DNA of 64,000 nucleotides from Excoecaria cochinchinensis (GCA_947683425.1 CANTUQ010000055.1:19958001-20022000), one strand, 5' to 3'. Shown: positions 1 through 11,249, numbered from the stretch's first letter. A program made the numbers and translations. The notes: generated from the sequence alone by a model not told the origin.

Positions 1-1447
1 TCTCTAACATAGCTCGATCACGCTCCTCATACTGCCCCATCTGCTCAAGGAGGGCCCTGTCCCTCTCCTCCTACTGCCCCATTCGCTCGAGAAGGGCCCT
101 GTCTCTCTCCTCCTGCCTGCACTCTATAGCAGCAAGAATGGATTTCATGGCCACCAATAGGTCGGGCTGGGCTGGCTGTGGTGCTGGTGCTGGTGCTGAC
201 TCCGTTGGATAGTCCGGAGGTGGTGCGGCGGAGGTAGATGCCCCCGGGTGCCTTGCTAGACCGTAAGGGTGAAACCTGGTTGTATCCCGAGGCGTCAACG
301 TCTATACCCGTGCCGGAGGCAGAGGAGGACTCTATACCCTCTGTGCTGGGGGAGTGGCAAATAACTCATCCATGGTGAACGCTATCCCCATATCGACTGG
401 AGTCTGAGGCTGTCACTCCTCTAATGGCGGCTGGTGTGGAGGCGGTCCCTCCTGAAACTCAGGCTGCTGGGGAGGCTGGCCCTCCTGAAACTCAGGCTGC
501 TGGGGAAGCTGGCCCTCCTGAAACCCAGGCTGCTGGTCCTCTATCTGGGGCTCCTCTGCCGGATGAAGCGATAGTAGGCCTAAAGCACGTCTGGTCTCAA
601 GGATCGTGCGCAGTCTATACGCCTCGGCTTGGCCCGGCAATTGAACTATCATCCCTATGGTGAGAGCTGATGATGCATCTACATATATACTCTCCTCTAG
701 TGCAGGTCCGAGGCGGTCTGGACGAGCTCCTAGCTCCAGCAATAATCTAGTGATTACTCCTCCCACATATACTATAGGGGATGCCCCCCTAGACACTCTG
801 ACCAAGTTAGCCACGATCTCATGGCTAATGTTGAGCCGACGCCCTGCTACCATGGCCCACAGACTCCAGATCTCTGCGGCATTAAGAGAGCCTGGGTTAC
901 CAGCCCGCCCCAGGTAGGAGCTGGAGATTACCCTATGAATGTACCAGAGGGCCTACGAAGAGAGCACCGTACTCTTTGCCGTATCATGGTCATATGGCAC
1001 TCCCGACAGAGTAATGACCTCCCAATGCTGGCATCTAACAACCCTTTGAGGCACTATGACATCATCTCCGAATGGTAACCCCATAGCCTCTGTGAACCGC
1101 TGGCGGGTGATACTGTAGTGATATCCATCGACCCAGAACTGAATGACTCCCTCCTCTGTATCCGACCTTTTGAATCCCCCGTAATGCAAAGTAGCAAGAA
1201 ATTCCCGGATAACCCTCGGGTGAGTGTGGAAGGCAAGCCATAGAAACTCTGTCCATCTTATGGCCACTACTAGCGTGTCGACCTCCTCCAGCATACCCAT
1301 GGCCTATAGGAAGGGTCTGGAGATAAAACGGCTGGCCCGGAACTAAACTCGAGCTAGTAGTCTGAACCTCTCCCTCGCCTCATCGCTCATCCAAGCAGGA
1401 AGCTCGGGCTCTGGCTGACCATGCAGAACCTGACGTCTAGGAGGCAT
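1..1447 (-). pseudogene. Athila ORF1-like protein, decayed, runs off the window
   Basis: Reading leftwards from an ATG at 1447 (MPPRR...), one frame stays recognisable to the window edge, broken by in-frame stops at 1343-1345, 1304-1306, 953-955, 413-415 and 71-73. The middle part (GLPFGDDVIVPQRV near 1040-1080; AEIWSLWAMVAGRRLN near 830-880) resembles the Arabidopsis retrotransposon ORF-1 family (PF03078). That protein follows pol in Athila elements, where env would sit, and its function is unknown. After it come three QPEFQEG-type proline/glutamine repeats (about 430-540) and a tail in which EERDRALLE recurs, probably a coiled coil. The ATG lies directly after a good splice acceptor (pyrimidine tract plus CAG at 1449-1451), which fits expression from a spliced RNA. 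All stops are simple substitutions, so this is a dead copy. It is divergent to the antisense gene at 2741. Whether it belongs to the same Tat element or to another element on its left cannot be decided here. Confidence 0.6.
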
Positions 1448-2058
1448 CCTGAAAAGAAAAAGTAAGAAATTAGTTTGGCCTCATCGCGGTAAATAGCGGC
1501 TAAACACAAGATTATGCCTTTGTAAATTTTGATGGCATCCAGGGCCAAAATGCAATAATTTTAGTACCGTTCTCATGGGGGTATATTTATACAAAATAAA
1601 AAAATTTGGGTGGCATGCCGGCAAGGGTGTGCCCTATAAAAAAATTTGGGCAGCATTCCTACAAGGATGTGCCCAACCAAAAAAATTTATAAAAATTTGG
1701 GTAGCATCCCGATAAGGATTTGCCCAACCTCCTGCATAAAAAAATAAAAAAGGATAGGCGTCAGGCCCCAAGCAACATTTAAATTATTCATGCCTTGTCC
1801 AGCTCGGGTTGGTCCTAAAACTAAGTCCAATTGCGGTAAATCCAATTTTTCTATGGATAACTTTCATTTTCTTGTCATCTTTTTCTTTTCATTTTCATTT
1901 TTTTATATTGTCCTTTGATGCATCATGTTCATCATATAGTTCAAAGAAATTGAGTATAAAAAAGGCAGGAATTAACATTAAATTATGCCAACATGCATTT
2001 CTCATGAAAAATATTGAAATTAAATAGAAAGAAGAGTAGAAAAAATGAATAACTGACC
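1448..2058 (-). other. Probable leader exon end and intron before the ORF1-like gene
   Basis: On the minus strand a donor-like CAG/GTCAGT lies at 2060-2053 and an acceptor-like TTTTCTTTTCAG ends at 1449, one base before the ORF1 start codon. A TATAAAA box (2279-2285) sits about 220 bp upstream of the donor. TATA, short leader exon, roughly 0.6-kb intron and coding exon form a consistent spliced gene model. It rests only on splice-site consensus and position. No coding frame is seen within the intron. Confidence 0.35.
1598..1727. repeat. Three degenerate ~38-bp repeats inside the presumed intron
   Basis: Three copies (about 1598-1634, 1637-1674, 1692-1727) share a run of A, then TTTGGG, a GCAT core, and AAGG followed by TGCCC. 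Spacing is about 40 and 54 bp. GGGCA at one end and TTTGGG at the other could pair weakly. No role is known. Confidence 0.5.
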
Positions 2059-2278
2059 TGTATGTCGATGAGACTGTGCTGAAAAAAAATTTGAGTAAAG
2101 TGTGTCAAAAGTGCTTCTAAGTGTGCATGACTGTGTGAGGGTCATTTTGGCGCAAACGACGCGCGAAACGGGAGAAAAATGAGAGAGATATGGCCAAAAA
2201 ACAATTTTGGGCGTTAGTTAGTGAGGGAGAGTGAAAAGGAAGAAGGAAAAAAACTGATGGGCATCGGTGACTTGTGCC

Positions 2279-2285
2279 TTTTATA
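2279..2285 (-). promoter_or_regulatory. TATA box for the minus-strand ORF1-like gene
   Basis: The minus strand reads CTATAAAAGGC here, a canonical plant TATA context, about 220 bp upstream of a donor site and 830 bp upstream of the ORF1 ATG. The assignment rests on the motif and its position. Confidence 0.4.
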
Positions 2286-2740
2286 GATTTTATTGACCGA
2301 CAGGCTGCTTGACAGGCAGACCGTCTGTCGCTCTGGATTCTGACTTTGAGTTCTAATTAATGCACTAATTAAATCCTAATCAAATCTCTATTAATTAGCT
2401 CATTAAATGCTTCTTTTTTTTTTTTTACCTCCGCATCTGGACTTGCCTACAAAATTTCAAAGTCAATAGAAATATGCAAATATTATTTTATGTGCGTAAC
2501 ATGCAAGAAATAAATCTGCCATTTGGTCAGCTAGGTTTACAGACGGGCTAGCCGTTGGTTGGGTGACAGACGGGCACCCCGTCGGTCTTCCCTTCCTTTT
2601 AAATCACCCCCCTTTTTTTCCTCGAGTTTCGTGTCATTTCATATTTTGAGCCTAAATCCAAGCCTTTTCTCAGGTTTTTCTCGTTTTTCCTTGTTTATTT
2701 CCTTGGCCACTCTTAACTTTTCAACCATAGGACTTGAGAA
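2286..2740. promoter_or_regulatory. Divergent intergenic region with GACAGACGG repeats
   Basis: This gap separates the minus-strand ORF1-like gene from the plus-strand DUF7745-like gene. It holds several GC-rich copies of a GACAGAC/GTCTGTC motif (2300-2335 and 2540-2585) in both orientations. The 12-mer GACAGACGGGCA at 2565-2576 recurs exactly inside the Tat-A LTR at 9182-9193, which suggests this gap and that LTR belong to one element. Between the clusters the sequence is AT-rich. It is plausibly a bidirectional promoter, but no transcription start is visible. Confidence 0.35.
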
Positions 2741-4092
2741 ATGTCTTCTACCACTGTTGCTAGGATGTACTGAATTCTGGATAATCAACAAACTTGGGAA
2801 AACTCTGCCCTGGCTCCATTGTTCGGTCTGAAATTCCTGAGAAGGGCCAAAATAGACTATGATTTTCTTTTGGCTGTGGTTCATTTCTGGGACCCGCAAT
2901 TTCATGTCTTCAGGTTCACCTACCAGGAACTGTGCCCCCTACCTGAAGAGCTTGCTGCTATTGTCGGGACCTGGTATTCGCCTAGCACCCTACCTTGCAT
3001 TCCCCGCTGTGGTCTAGTCCAGACTCGAGATGTAGCACGGCCTTAAGTGTTGCCCCTTCTGACGCTGCCCGTCTAGTTCCTCAGGGCCCCACATTTGCCT
3101 TAAACCCACTGATTGAGGCACTGGATGAGTTCCCCGTTGCTCCCCCATACCGCGTGGGTGTCATCTTCCTTTTCTGCCTGATGAGGTATCTGATTGTGAG
3201 TTCAGAGGATTTGATCGGTGACTCTCATCTATTTAGGATTCTGGATGATTTTCAATGCGGGTTGACCCCCTTTCCACTGATCCTCGCTGAGACTATCATA
3301 GGTCTTGATGCTATCCGTGCTAGGTCTTCTACTACTTTCTCTGAGAGCCCCTTATTACTCCAGGTATGTCATCGTGTTAAAAGGTAGTGCGTTCCTTGTG
3401 GATTTTCACACTAGCGTTTTTTAGAGGGAAGTGCGCCCTTTTCGAATTTTCACACAGCCCTGTGCCTAATTTTTGCCTGAAGTGAACCCAACTCACTCCA
3501 GTGGCTTTTTATTTTTCTTTGCCTTTTTTCTTTATTTTCTTTGGCTTTATTTTCTTTCCCTTTTTAGATATGGCTGCAAGAGAAGTTGAAGCTGCTGTCA
3601 GAACCGTCTCCCGGGGTCATTAGTCAATATTCTCCAAGGCATTTTCTTCCTCGCCAGTGACTGTACTCATTTGCGACCCCCGACAAAGGCATCACCAGGT
3701 TTAGCGAGGTTGCCGATGAGGACATTAGCTTCATGAGCACTTGGCGCCCCCTTTTCGCTGCGATAGTTGATGGTTCTTCAGGATGTGTTCCCTTGTGTGG
3801 GCTACGTGAGGCTACCTTTTACATCACGTCCCGATGTGCTCGACAGTTTGGAATGACTCAAGACGTGGTGAGAGTCCATCTATCTTTTTGAGGCGAAATC
3901 TTGTCTGCAGCTTTTGCTTCCTGCTATCATGAACTCTGGGCTGGACTACCAGTGAAGACTGTCATTCCCTCTTTTGGTCATCAATCTGTTATTTCTACTA
4001 GCACATACAAGAGATGGGTGCTCAGCCCTGCTGTTGACAGCAGGACTCGTCGACTTAGACATTTGGTTAGTGAGAGTAGTAGTAGAGTTTAG
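2741..4092 (+). pseudogene. Antisense DUF7745/plant-mobile-domain-like gene with intron, decayed
   Basis: This is a two-exon gene model antisense to the Tat element that carries it. Exon 1 (2741-3363) starts at an ATG (MSSTTVARMY) and includes HFWDPQFHVFRFTYQELCPL and AETIIGLDAIRA. These match the pattern of the plant DUF7745 domain, related to the plant mobile domain of transposon-derived proteins. The intron runs 3364-3567: CAG/GTATGT donor, TTTTTAG acceptor, codon phase kept across the junction (LLQ then IWLQEKL). Exon 2 (3568-4092) continues the same fold (RFSEVADEDISFMSTWRPLF, LREATFYITSRCARQFGM). Defects are TGA at 2771-2773, a frameshift near 3000-3046, and TGA at 3658-3660 and 3889-3891. 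Antisense genes between pol and the 3' LTR are known in some Tat elements such as Grande. I name the domain from memory of its consensus, so the family is likely but not certain. Confidence 0.5.
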
Positions 4093-4484
4093 TTCAGATT
4101 TGTATGCATTTTGAGCAATAAGTTTCCTTTTAAAACATAACTTAGAAAATAACATGAATGAATGAATTCAGTTTTATTTCATTTCACAAAATTGTGTACA
4201 TCTCAGTATGATTTCAATACACATGATCGTCATTCAACATTAATTCAAAAATGCAAAACTACATTTATTCAAGGAGTCAAATCTTGATAGCATCAACTCC
4301 TATTACCAATCAGCCCTCGCGGTTTTTCTTGATTAGACATTTTCTCTCAAGCCTCTAATTTTTGACCAGGATGCCTTTTTTCGGTTTTCATCCTGACGAG
4401 GCGCCAAATTTTAGCAAGGCTGCCTTTTCTCAGTTTTCGACCTGCATGTCTATTATTCTCTTCTTTCGATTTTATTACCTTTAA
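4093..4484 (-). other. 3' untranslated region of Tat-A
   Basis: This non-coding stretch corresponds to 20400-20813 of Tat-B. Shared landmarks are an ATCAGCCCTCGCGG-like line near 4310 and two copies of a TTTTCGGTTTTCATCCTG-type motif (4370-4440). The same motif family recurs in the 3' regions of Tat-B and of the element at the right edge. Confidence 0.55.
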
Positions 4485-6056
4485 CCATGGAACCTCTTGA
4501 GTCTTTTAATGTTGATCGGCTCCTTTGAAGTCTTCTTCATTGCTGACTGTTGGTGCTCTCTTGAATAACAACCTCTGAAGAATAAAAGGACCTTTCAACA
4601 CTGGTCTGAATTCGCCTCGTTCATTTGGAACATTCAGACTCACTTGCTTAGAGATTAAATCTCCCTTGTCTAGCGATTGCTCTCCGATTTCCTTCCAGGA
4701 TGATCGAACAGAGTGTCTTCTGATAAGTTTGACTGTGGCGATAATCCCGTGCCATGCTTTCATCTGACGTGTTTAGCTGCTGTTGTCATTATCGTGCCTT
4801 GCTGTCTCCCAAAATCATTGCTTCCTTAAGGATTTGAGCTCTACTCTGACCCGCCATATGCCTTTTTCCCCATGTGACTTCTATAGAGGGTTCCAATAGT
4901 GATTTTTCTAGCCTTGAAGTGCAAAAGGGTCATTTCTCTGCCCAATCCTTGTAGTTTCAAACCATCTTAACTAAGATCTTCCTATTAGCAACCTTTCCTG
5001 CCCCACTGATTTGAGGGCGATACGAAAAGGATTCGTGGTCTTTCAATGCCATACCTCTAGAGTAACTCCCTAGCCTTAGCCATAAACCGTCCCTCCGCTC
5101 TTGAACCTTGCATGGTGTGGGAAATCACGATGACCCTACCTATTGGAGGCCAGAGGGTGTACCTCTCTTATGATGTCTTTTTCCAAGCTCGAGCATCCCG
5201 TATCTGTTGTAAGTCAATAGAAACCTTTTGGTCCTCCTCGAAAGTCAAGAAGAATGGGAAAGTGCGCGTATGTCTAGGTCAATAGGATTCAAACAAAGTT
5301 TGCCCACAGGATGACCTTCTCTTGCCTTTTATATCACAAGTTTTGGCTGGATCTACATATTCATTATTTTCCTCTTTTTTCATATTATGTCTTTCATTAT
5401 TTATCTTTTTTCCTTTTCCTTTTTCTATTTTCTTGCTTTCTTCCTTTTTTTTATTTTTTTTCTTTTCTTTTTCTACTTTCTTGCTTTCTTCTTTCTTTTT
5501 TTTCTTCATGGATAAGCTCCGTTCAAATCCCTGCTGATCTAACCATACACGCACTCTCCATATTCTTGGTGTTAGGATATCATTGCCCAGCGAAGTCAAG
5601 TATTGTGCTTTCACAAGAAAATTTGGTCCTGCTTCTATTTGTGGATTTCTTCCTTTGACCTTTTATATCCTATCTAGCTTAAGTCCTCTGATCTTTTGCT
5701 TGACTGAGTAGGTTCCGCGATTTCACCATCTACTGTCGATGTGCCTTCCTCGGTCCAGGCAAAAGCTTTTTTTTTTATTTTTTTGTATTCTCTTAAGATT
5801 TCCTCGCTATTCAGGAGTTATGTTAGATGCCATCAAGATTTCTTTCGAATTTTCCGAAATTCCACGATTAAATGGAGTAGCATCAATTGAGTCAATGCCA
5901 AAAATATTATGATCATGATCGTGCATAATGAGATCATCAGAAACATCACACAAGTAAGGGAAATTGTTTACTTTATTAATAAAACTAAGAATATCATTGG
6001 CATTATTGAAAAAGTTTGAAATTAAAAAGAAAAAAAATCTAAACTATCGTCTCTTC
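4485..6056 (-). pseudogene. pol: Remnants of Tat-A pol (integrase C-terminus and pre-RT spacer)
   Basis: From 4485 to about 5160 the minus strand matches the integrase end of Tat-B, including GEFRPVLKGPFILQRLLFKR (compare GKFRPTWEGPFILKKLLSKG) and a degraded core where Tat-B has the DNGVQF region. After a T-rich stretch, 5740-6030 matches the region before RT in Tat-B (about 23940-24240). RT, both RNase H domains and most of the integrase core are missing, and no frame stays open. This copy could not have made its own polymerase. Sequence between 5160 and 5700 has no match I recognise apart from low-complexity pyrimidine tracts. Confidence 0.6.
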
Positions 6057-7091
6057 CTACTCTCTGCCGACGCAGATGCTCTTGCCAACGGTCTGTCCTT
6101 CGGGCCCTTCTGTCCCCCTTTTCAGCTCCTTGTCAATAAGGTCTTGAACTTGCTTCTTCAAAGTTTGGCATTCCTCAGTGTCATGCCCAGTCTGCTGATG
6201 ATAGACGCAATACTGATCAGCTTGATGACTTGGACGCCCTCGACTCCAGGCAATTTTAACTGGCTTCGACCGCAACTTTCCCTGCTTAACAAAATAAGCA
6301 AACTGTTCAGATAGACGCTTCCCTAAGATAGTATAGTCACTTTGGGTTACGCTTCTAGCTGGAACCTTTCTGTCCTCGAAACTTATTCTACTACTGTCGC
6401 CATGGTTCGAGCTCCCCTCACTTCCACCTTCAAGATCCCAAACTTGCCCCCTCGGAGCTTAGCAGACATCAACCAGGTCTTTGGCATGCAAACGGTCACT
6501 CATTAGCCCATGACCCACAGTTGGCTTAGCCGACCACCTTGGTGGGTTCTTCTCTAATATCTGAGGGAAAGATTCATCTATGCCGAAGCGATATTTCTGG
6601 CTTATTTCGGCCATCGACACTTTTTCCACTTCCCGCCTGCCAATGCAACTGTCACATCCACATAAGCCATTTTCCTCCCCCGAATCCGCAGAACCAAACG
6701 TGAATTTTTTATAGGCGGCTTGGGTAGTAGCACGCTTAGACCGCAGGATTTCTTCCTCGAGAACATCTACTCTTCTCTTCGGGCCACTTGTCATTATCCT
6801 GAACTCATCATTAAGAGCATGTCCCTTGCTTTTTCGCCCCAACGGCGAAGCAAAAGGCATCTTCCCTCTAGACCTAATTATTATGGCCGTGCCATGTTTG
6901 TCCCGTGGCATTATAAAAATAATGTGTTGTGCCTTGGTGGATGGCATCATTGTGGCAGCAAAATTTTGCTTCATAGTTTTCATCCTAGCTTCAAACTCTT
7001 CTAGCTTCCTCTCTATTTCCCGTGCCTTCCTATCCATTTCATCGATAATGAGTGCATGAGCTGCACCAGGTCTTCTTGATGGGTTTTCCAT
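6057..7091 (-). pseudogene. gag: Shortened gag of Tat-A
   Basis: The frame opens at ATG 7091 (MENPSRRPG...), the same place and style as Tat-B gag (MANPSNESD...), with a shared KLEEFEARM coiled segment. It ends at a stop at 6459-6461. Further left, 6275-6057 carries the C-terminal zinc knuckle YCVYHQQTGHDTEEC (C-x2-H-x4-H-x4-C), equivalent to YCAFHQHTGHLTDEC in Tat-B. The capsid core of about 200 residues (FDGTSDPAAHIKQY region in Tat-B) is absent. In its place is an unmatched segment with a LCGCDSCIG cysteine cluster. Without the core this protein is unlikely to assemble particles. Confidence 0.55.
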
Positions 7092-8024
7092 GTTACCTCT
7101 GCGAAGGGGAACGACTCACTGCTTTCTGAGGTTAACTCTGATCCCACGTATACTGACCTATTCTCTTTGTAAAGACAAGGAAAAGAAGTTCACTGATTAG
7201 TCGCCTGTCAGAACCTTTTGACAACTTAGGCAAATCTATGATGGCTACAAAACATATCCGTTAGGATGATGCGTGAATGATATATAATGTATGATCGTGT
7301 TATGTAACATCCACAAATCACATTCAAGCACATAGGTCCTTCCAACCTTATTACTCCCTCACACGAGGTCATAGTCTCTTTCCTAGGTGGGATTGGCCTA
7401 TGGGTCAACAGGGGGTCCGAAGGACGCGTATGGTGCACAGTGGAAAATCGACAGCATAACCTCTCCTAACTAATGCACAGGCGCATGGGTTATGATCGTT
7501 ATATATTTAGGCGATTCGAATAAGTTGGCCTGGGCCTAACGGGGCATAAAAGCCTTTGATTAGGTGACCAATCAAATTATCTGGGTTTATCCAATACATA
7601 ATGATCCATACAGCAAACATAGTATTAAGGTTCATACCACTTAGGGGAAGTAACTATTTCCATTATATGAGCTTTAGTCAGGGTGATGTTACTTTAGGGC
7701 TACCCAAGCATGGTCCCTACCAACGGGTCTAGCTCATCACGAGCGTAACGACCGGTCGGGTTTCCATTTAATATACCATGATGGTACGAGGCTTGGGCTG
7801 GTAATTATCCTTAACACTTCCCTACATTGAGTGAATGTAGCGTCGTGCTTCGGGAACGCACCGGGGCTGAAAGAGGGACCAAACTAGCATAGACCTAAGG
7901 CTCTAATGAGATGCAATTCAGTTTCGAAAAGGGATGAAATTTTTAAATTAAAACTCAATTGTAAATTTCAACAAAGGTATTTTCGAAGCGAAGTCTCGAG
8001 TATTGTCCACAGTGTAGTTGCCAC
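7092..8024 (-). other. Tat-A leader between LTR and gag
   Basis: This non-coding leader aligns along its length with those of Tat-B (27132-28071) and Tat-D (59490-59872). It is more conserved than the LTRs beside it. It contains the palindrome CGACCGGTCG at 7749-7758, about 248 nt from the primer site, a candidate RNA dimerisation or packaging signal. Confidence 0.6.
8006..8023 (-). promoter_or_regulatory. Mutated primer-binding site of Tat-A
   Basis: It lies one base inside the LTR boundary where Tat-B and Tat-D read TGGCGACTCCACTGGGGA. Here it reads TGGCAACTACACTGTGG-like, with several substitutions, so priming was probably lost after insertion. Confidence 0.5.
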
Positions 8025-10512
8025 TGTGACGCGCGTCGAACCCCGGGGCGCCCTGAATCTCCTGCTTCTGGGGCCTTCGGGATGAGGTTCATGAAAACTC
8101 GTAAGAAATTACAAGTGCGTCAATTTTAGGCAACAAGGAGGTTTCTTGGAGTTGCCACCCAATAGAACATTGGTAAAGGTTGTCTAGCCTCAATGAGCCT
8201 AAGACAGCACTGTTATGTCCATTATAGGCAAGCCGGAGGTGTCTTGGAGGCTTCCATCCTAATGATAGGATGATCCTCTAGCCTCACGCTTGGGCAAACC
8301 AGAGGTGTCTTAGAGGCATCCACCCTAATAGAACATTAGGATGGCCTTCTCGCCTCGTGGCGCCTAGGACTGTGCAATTTTGATCCTTTTATGGGACACA
8401 AGAGGTGTTTTGGAGGCCCCATTGCAATAGAACATTGAGATGGCCCTCTCGCCTCGTTGAGCCCAAAGACCAGAGAAGGTTCGGGACTTCCCATTTATTC
8501 ATACCTTGGCTCATTCAATTTAATGTAGTTAAATTAAAGCTCAGATTATCCATTCAGGGGGGGGGCAGTAAATAAAGCACAATTAAAATAAAGTGCACAA
8601 AAATAAATTACAACAAAACTAGGGACGGAAAACAACCCCCTTTATCAATTGCAAGCAATTTATACATAATTGGGATATATATTAGGAGTGAGGACATTGG
8701 TCCTTACATGCATATTTATTACAAAATGATTTTTGAGGCGCCAACTTTTTATTTGTTAGAAAAATAGGACATTGGTCCTCAATTTATAAGGCAAGAATCC
8801 CAATTTAATTAGTAAAAAATGTTTGACCATTTTTCATTAGCGAGATAATACAAGAAGAACAATATTTACAATAATGATATCAATTAAATAAAGAGGGGAT
8901 AAAGTCTAGAGAATAAACCTGGGAGGAGACCCTTGGGCCTTTGCAGTAGCTTCTACATTAAAAGGCTCTAAATTCACCAGATAAGTCAAAAAAATAAAAC
9001 TCACAAAAATAAAGGATGTGTTAGTGTAAAATTAAAGAACGAAAATAGATGTGAAATTAAAAGATAAAGAAATTAAATAAGAAAAACCATTTAAAACAAA
9101 AGAAAAGAAGAAAAGGAGCTCAATGGGAAAAGAGGACCAGGGACGGCCCAAAATGTGGGACTGACGGGCATCCCTAGAAGCGACAGACGGGCATAAGGGC
9201 GACCCTCGACTTCCGAGCGATGGCCGTCGTTGGTCCTTATGCCCGCTGATTGTCTCTGTTTTCGAAACAGTAACCCAAAATTGAATTTTCTCTTTATTTT
9301 AATTTGAATAAAAGGGATTTTTATGCAAAAAATTATCAAAGATGATTTAATTCGAAGTAAATAGGTCCAGAATGTTTACCCTCGGATTTTTACCTTGTGA
9401 AGGTGAACATTGCAAGATTTCAACTCCTCGAGTTCTATAAGGATCGGATTGCGTTCACGCGATTAGGAGAGATTTTTTTGGTTGCAAAAATCTCACTTTG
9501 AAAAATAAACCAAGAGAAGAAAATTGTTTTTCTCTTTCTTGGAATTTGGACAGCAACAAATTTCTGAATTAGCTAGATGGATGAAAACAAATGGATCTCA
9601 CTTCCTCCAATTAGCGTAATTTGAGAATAAAATAAAGAAAAGAAATTTTGAAAGAAAAATTCTTTTTGTAGAAATTGAAAATGAAATCTTCTGTAGAAAA
9701 TTGCTAAGCTTTAGTTTTCTAATAAAAGGTTTTCTAATCAATAATTTCTCGGCCAAATTTCCAACCCTAAAAACTGAATCCTCTTCCCCTATTTATAGGT
9801 TTAGGAGGAAATTTTAAATAAATTTAAATTTTAAATTCAGATTTGAAGAGGATTTTTCAAAATCAAATCAAAACTGAACGATTTTCAAAACATTCCTAAA
9901 ATCCAATCTAATATTCAAAAATATTTGAAAAGATTTGGGAAATTCAAAAAGATTTAAAAATATTTTGTAAAATCCCTTAAATTTTGTAGAATTCGACGGT
10001 TAAAATAACTAGATCACCGACCAATGGGCTGCCCGTGGATTACCGACGGGCATCGATCGCAAGGGGCACCGGCGGTCATTTGACTGGCGGGCTCTACACG
10101 TGGCACGGAGATGAGAGTCGGCCGTCACCCACGAGGAGCGGGCGTCTCTCATTCGAGCGACGAGCGCCGCTCAACCAAGCGACAGCCCCATTCCCGAGAG
10201 ATGGGCGTCTCTCATTCGAGCGACCGGCTCCCTTCCCTGAGAGATGGCCGGTGCTAGACATGAGAGACCGATCTCTCGCGTGAGCGATGGGCTATTCTCC
10301 AGCGACAGGCTGCCCGTTTGTGGGTTCAAAAGCCCATTTTCAAAGTTGAACTCTTTTCGACTGTCTGAAATCCCCCGTTTACCCAAAACACCTCTGATCC
10401 TTATAAAACTGGAGGACGAACATCCATAACATCCGTCCCTCGGCCGAAAATTGACATTAGTTTCTTCATCGGGTAACTCTGATCTGGACTACCTCAGGAC
10501 CCGGTGTCTACA
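8025..10512 (-). repeat. Tat-A 5' LTR (2488 bp)
   Basis: On the minus strand it starts TGTAGACACCGGGTCC and ends CGCGCGTCACA, the same ends as the Tat-B, C and D LTRs. The primer site follows at 8006-8023. The middle is AT-rich. A GC-rich block of inverted repeats lies about 190-500 bp from the 5' end (10012-10325), and a smaller one lies at 9150-9250. Confidence 0.85.
10012..10330. repeat. GC-rich palindrome block in Tat-A LTR
   Basis: Within an LTR that is otherwise mostly A and T, this 0.3-kb block is GC-rich and made of short repeated units. TCTCATTCGAGCGAC occurs at about 10156 and 10210, GAGAGATGG occurs repeatedly, and GACGGGC/GCCCGT pairs recur. Apparent open frames across it are by-products of the base composition. 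Confidence 0.6.
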
Positions 10513-11141
10513 CTCATTTAAACCGGCCTCAAAATGCCGACACCGAAACTTTTCAGTCAAAACACCTTCTGGAGCATACTTGGCCAAACGGTTGAACTCT
10601 TTCTCAAATTTAGATATAGACATAGCCCTCTACTTCAAGCTTAAAAATTGTGCCCACTTGGCATCCTTATACTCCCTAGTCACATACTTATTACTAAACT
10701 CCCTCTTGAAGAACTCCCATGTGACCGGGTTAGGCAACTGGGGATGCCTACGGACAAACTTCCACGAATCGTAGGCGGATCCCTAAAGCGATGCCACAAC
10801 ACTCTCAACTTGCCTGTCTGGAGGACACCTAGTCTCCTAAAACATTCGTTCCACTTTCTCAATACATTTGTCAGCAAGCTCATACTCATCCAAACTGGTC
10901 CCATAGAAATCCTTTGCACCAGCTCTCCTCATGCTCTCTAATGGGGCTCTCGAAGCAGTCACCCTATCCAAGACTCGAGCCATGTCTTGAGAAATCTTGA
11001 ACATTCCCTCAAAGGGCATGGCTGCGGCCTCAGGCTGAACCCTAGGTGTTTGAGCCGAAACAGACACTGAAGGATCTATAGCTTGGGGATTCACACTTTC
11101 AGCGGACCCCTCAAGCGACCCACGAACATATCAGAATCCAT
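10513..11141 (-). pseudogene. gag: Tekay-1 gag N-terminal half, cut by Tat-A
   Basis: On the minus strand the frame from about 11139 aligns with the gag of Tekay-4. Shared stretches include DPSVSVSAQ, VQPEAAAMPFEGMF, QDMARVLDRVTA, and further left HPQLPNPVTWEFF and RCRHFEAGLNE. The last one ends exactly at 10513, where the Tat-A LTR begins. At least one frameshift near the start and two internal stops are present. The remaining gag and all of pol would lie beyond Tat-A, left of the window. Confidence 0.75.
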
Positions 11142-11232
11142 GTAAAAGAAAGACAAAGACAACCGCATCAGCCAATATAGTCCTAATCATATATCTATAC
11201 ACAACAATCACCCAAAAAATGCCTAAACCGGA

Positions 11233-11244
11233 GCTCTGATACCA
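11233..11244 (-). promoter_or_regulatory. Primer-binding site of Tekay-1 (initiator tRNA-Met type)
   Basis: The minus strand reads TGGTATCAGAGC, complementary to the 3' end of initiator tRNA-Met, the usual primer of this lineage. Five bases separate it from the LTR end. It proves that 11250-13840 is a 5' LTR of a minus-strand element. Confidence 0.85.
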
Positions 11245-11249
11245 AAAAC

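Larger units (their letters stand above)
1..10512 (-). mobile_element. Tat-A: internally deleted Tat-type Ty3/gypsy element, 3' end outside the window
   Basis: Read on the minus strand the order is 5' LTR (8025-10512), primer site, leader, shortened gag (6057-7091), heavily deleted pol (4485-6056), 3' region and an antisense gene (2741-4092). Everything from 4093 to 10512 aligns in order with the full Tat-B copy, minus the gag core, most of protease, RT and both RNase H domains. It is therefore a non-autonomous derivative. It sits in the gag gene of Tekay-1: its LTR ends at 10512 and the Tekay frame resumes at 10513. The bases after the LTR are CTCAT. The matching target duplication and the 3' LTR lie left of the window. 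Membership of 1-2740 is uncertain. Confidence 0.7.

Noticed and set aside
5279..5658. Lys/Glu-rich or Phe/Leu-rich frames at 5.3-5.65 kb as a gene
   Set aside because: They arise from a pyrimidine tract within the deleted Tat-A pol. Flanks match no gene model.
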